Assembly: GCA_024281135.1 (NCBI GenBank)
Contig: JAMXLG010000361.1
Coordinates: 1 to 6,522, forward strand
DNA: 6,522 nucleotides
Source of the DNA: Vulcanimicrobiia bacterium
GTDB lineage: Bacteria > Eremiobacterota > Eremiobacteria > Baltobacterales > Baltobacteraceae
Direction: 5' to 3'
Both the position numbers and the translations under genes were made by a program. Below, in pieces: positions 6,398 to 6,522 of the stretch (its first letter is position 1; the number at the start of each line of letters is the position of its first letter). The notes beneath the pieces are model-generated. The model made no database searches and was not told where the DNA came from. It was given only the letters and a program-made list of their open reading frames with translations.

Positions 6398-6522
6398 TCA
6401 ATAGCGCCCGTTCTTCACCACGAGCGCCGCGAGGTTGCCGCCGAACTGCCAGCCGAACTCGTCGGGCGATTGGATGCGCAGCGCAACGAAGTCGGCCGTC
6501 GCACCCGCGCGAATTCGGCCGG
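6398..6522 (-). CDS. Amidohydrolase-superfamily protein, C-terminal end
   Basis: On the minus strand an open frame enters from the right edge and ends at a TGA (6400-6398), giving the last 41 residues. GRIRAGATADFVALR matches the G-x-I-x-x-G-x-x-A-D-hydrophobic-hydrophobic-x-L strand of the C-terminal beta-sandwich found in imidazolonepropionase, dihydroorotase and deaminase-type amidohydrolases. The end, GGNLAALVVKNGRY, matches the usual terminal V-x-x-V-x-V-x-G. These enzymes hydrolyse C-N bonds with a metal centre, but the metal ligands lie outside the window, so neither substrate nor activity can be inferred. It converges on the propeller gene with a 9-base gap (6389-6397) that leaves no room for a separate terminator. 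Confidence 0.75.
   Translation of the reverse strand, partial: GRIRAGATADFVALRIQSPDEFGWQFGGNLAALVVKNGRY

Overview
The window is GC-rich, tightly packed bacterial DNA with six genes or gene parts. It has no RNA gene, mobile element, CRISPR array or integration scar that I can see. Both edge genes are cut by the window. The taxon cannot be fixed from this sequence. High GC, a PQQ-type beta-propeller lipoprotein and a possible leaderless start suggest an environmental, poorly cultured lineage. My impression of Eremiobacterota-like genomes comes from memory of similar proteins and is not demonstrated here.

Layout. Bases 1-569 (+) encode the C-terminal part of a family 4 glycoside hydrolase (6-phospho-glycosidase type). 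Converging on it with a 7-base gap is a four-gene minus-strand cluster running from 4460 down to 577: a sugar-1-phosphate nucleotidyltransferase, a GT-B/GT4 glycosyltransferase, an extended-SDR NDP-sugar epimerase/dehydratase, and a second extended SDR resembling GDP-4-keto-6-deoxy-mannose reductase (RMD). All three junctions overlap (4, 26 and 4 bases), so this is almost certainly one translationally coupled operon. A divergent intergenic region (4461-4723) carries a possible leaderless promoter for the operon, a perfect 21-base tandem direct repeat with a 24-base period, and a good extended -10 promoter for the plus-strand gene. Bases 4724-6388 (+) encode a secreted beta-propeller lipoprotein of the PQQ-repeat/polyvinyl-alcohol-dehydrogenase-like type. 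Bases 6398-6522 (-) hold the C-terminal end of an amidohydrolase.

How the genes fit together. The minus-strand operon reads as a nucleotide-sugar and glycosyl-transfer module: activate a sugar phosphate, remodel the NDP-sugar with two SDRs, and transfer it with a GT4 enzyme to a glycan, lipid or small molecule. The sugar, nucleotide and acceptor cannot be read from sequence. No wzx/wzy, ABC exporter, 4,6-dehydratase or sugar kinase is present, so other steps must be encoded elsewhere. The flanking GH4, lipoprotein and amidohydrolase genes have no clear functional tie to it. I found no convincing new system. The most unexplained element is the tandem repeat just upstream of the lipoprotein promoter.
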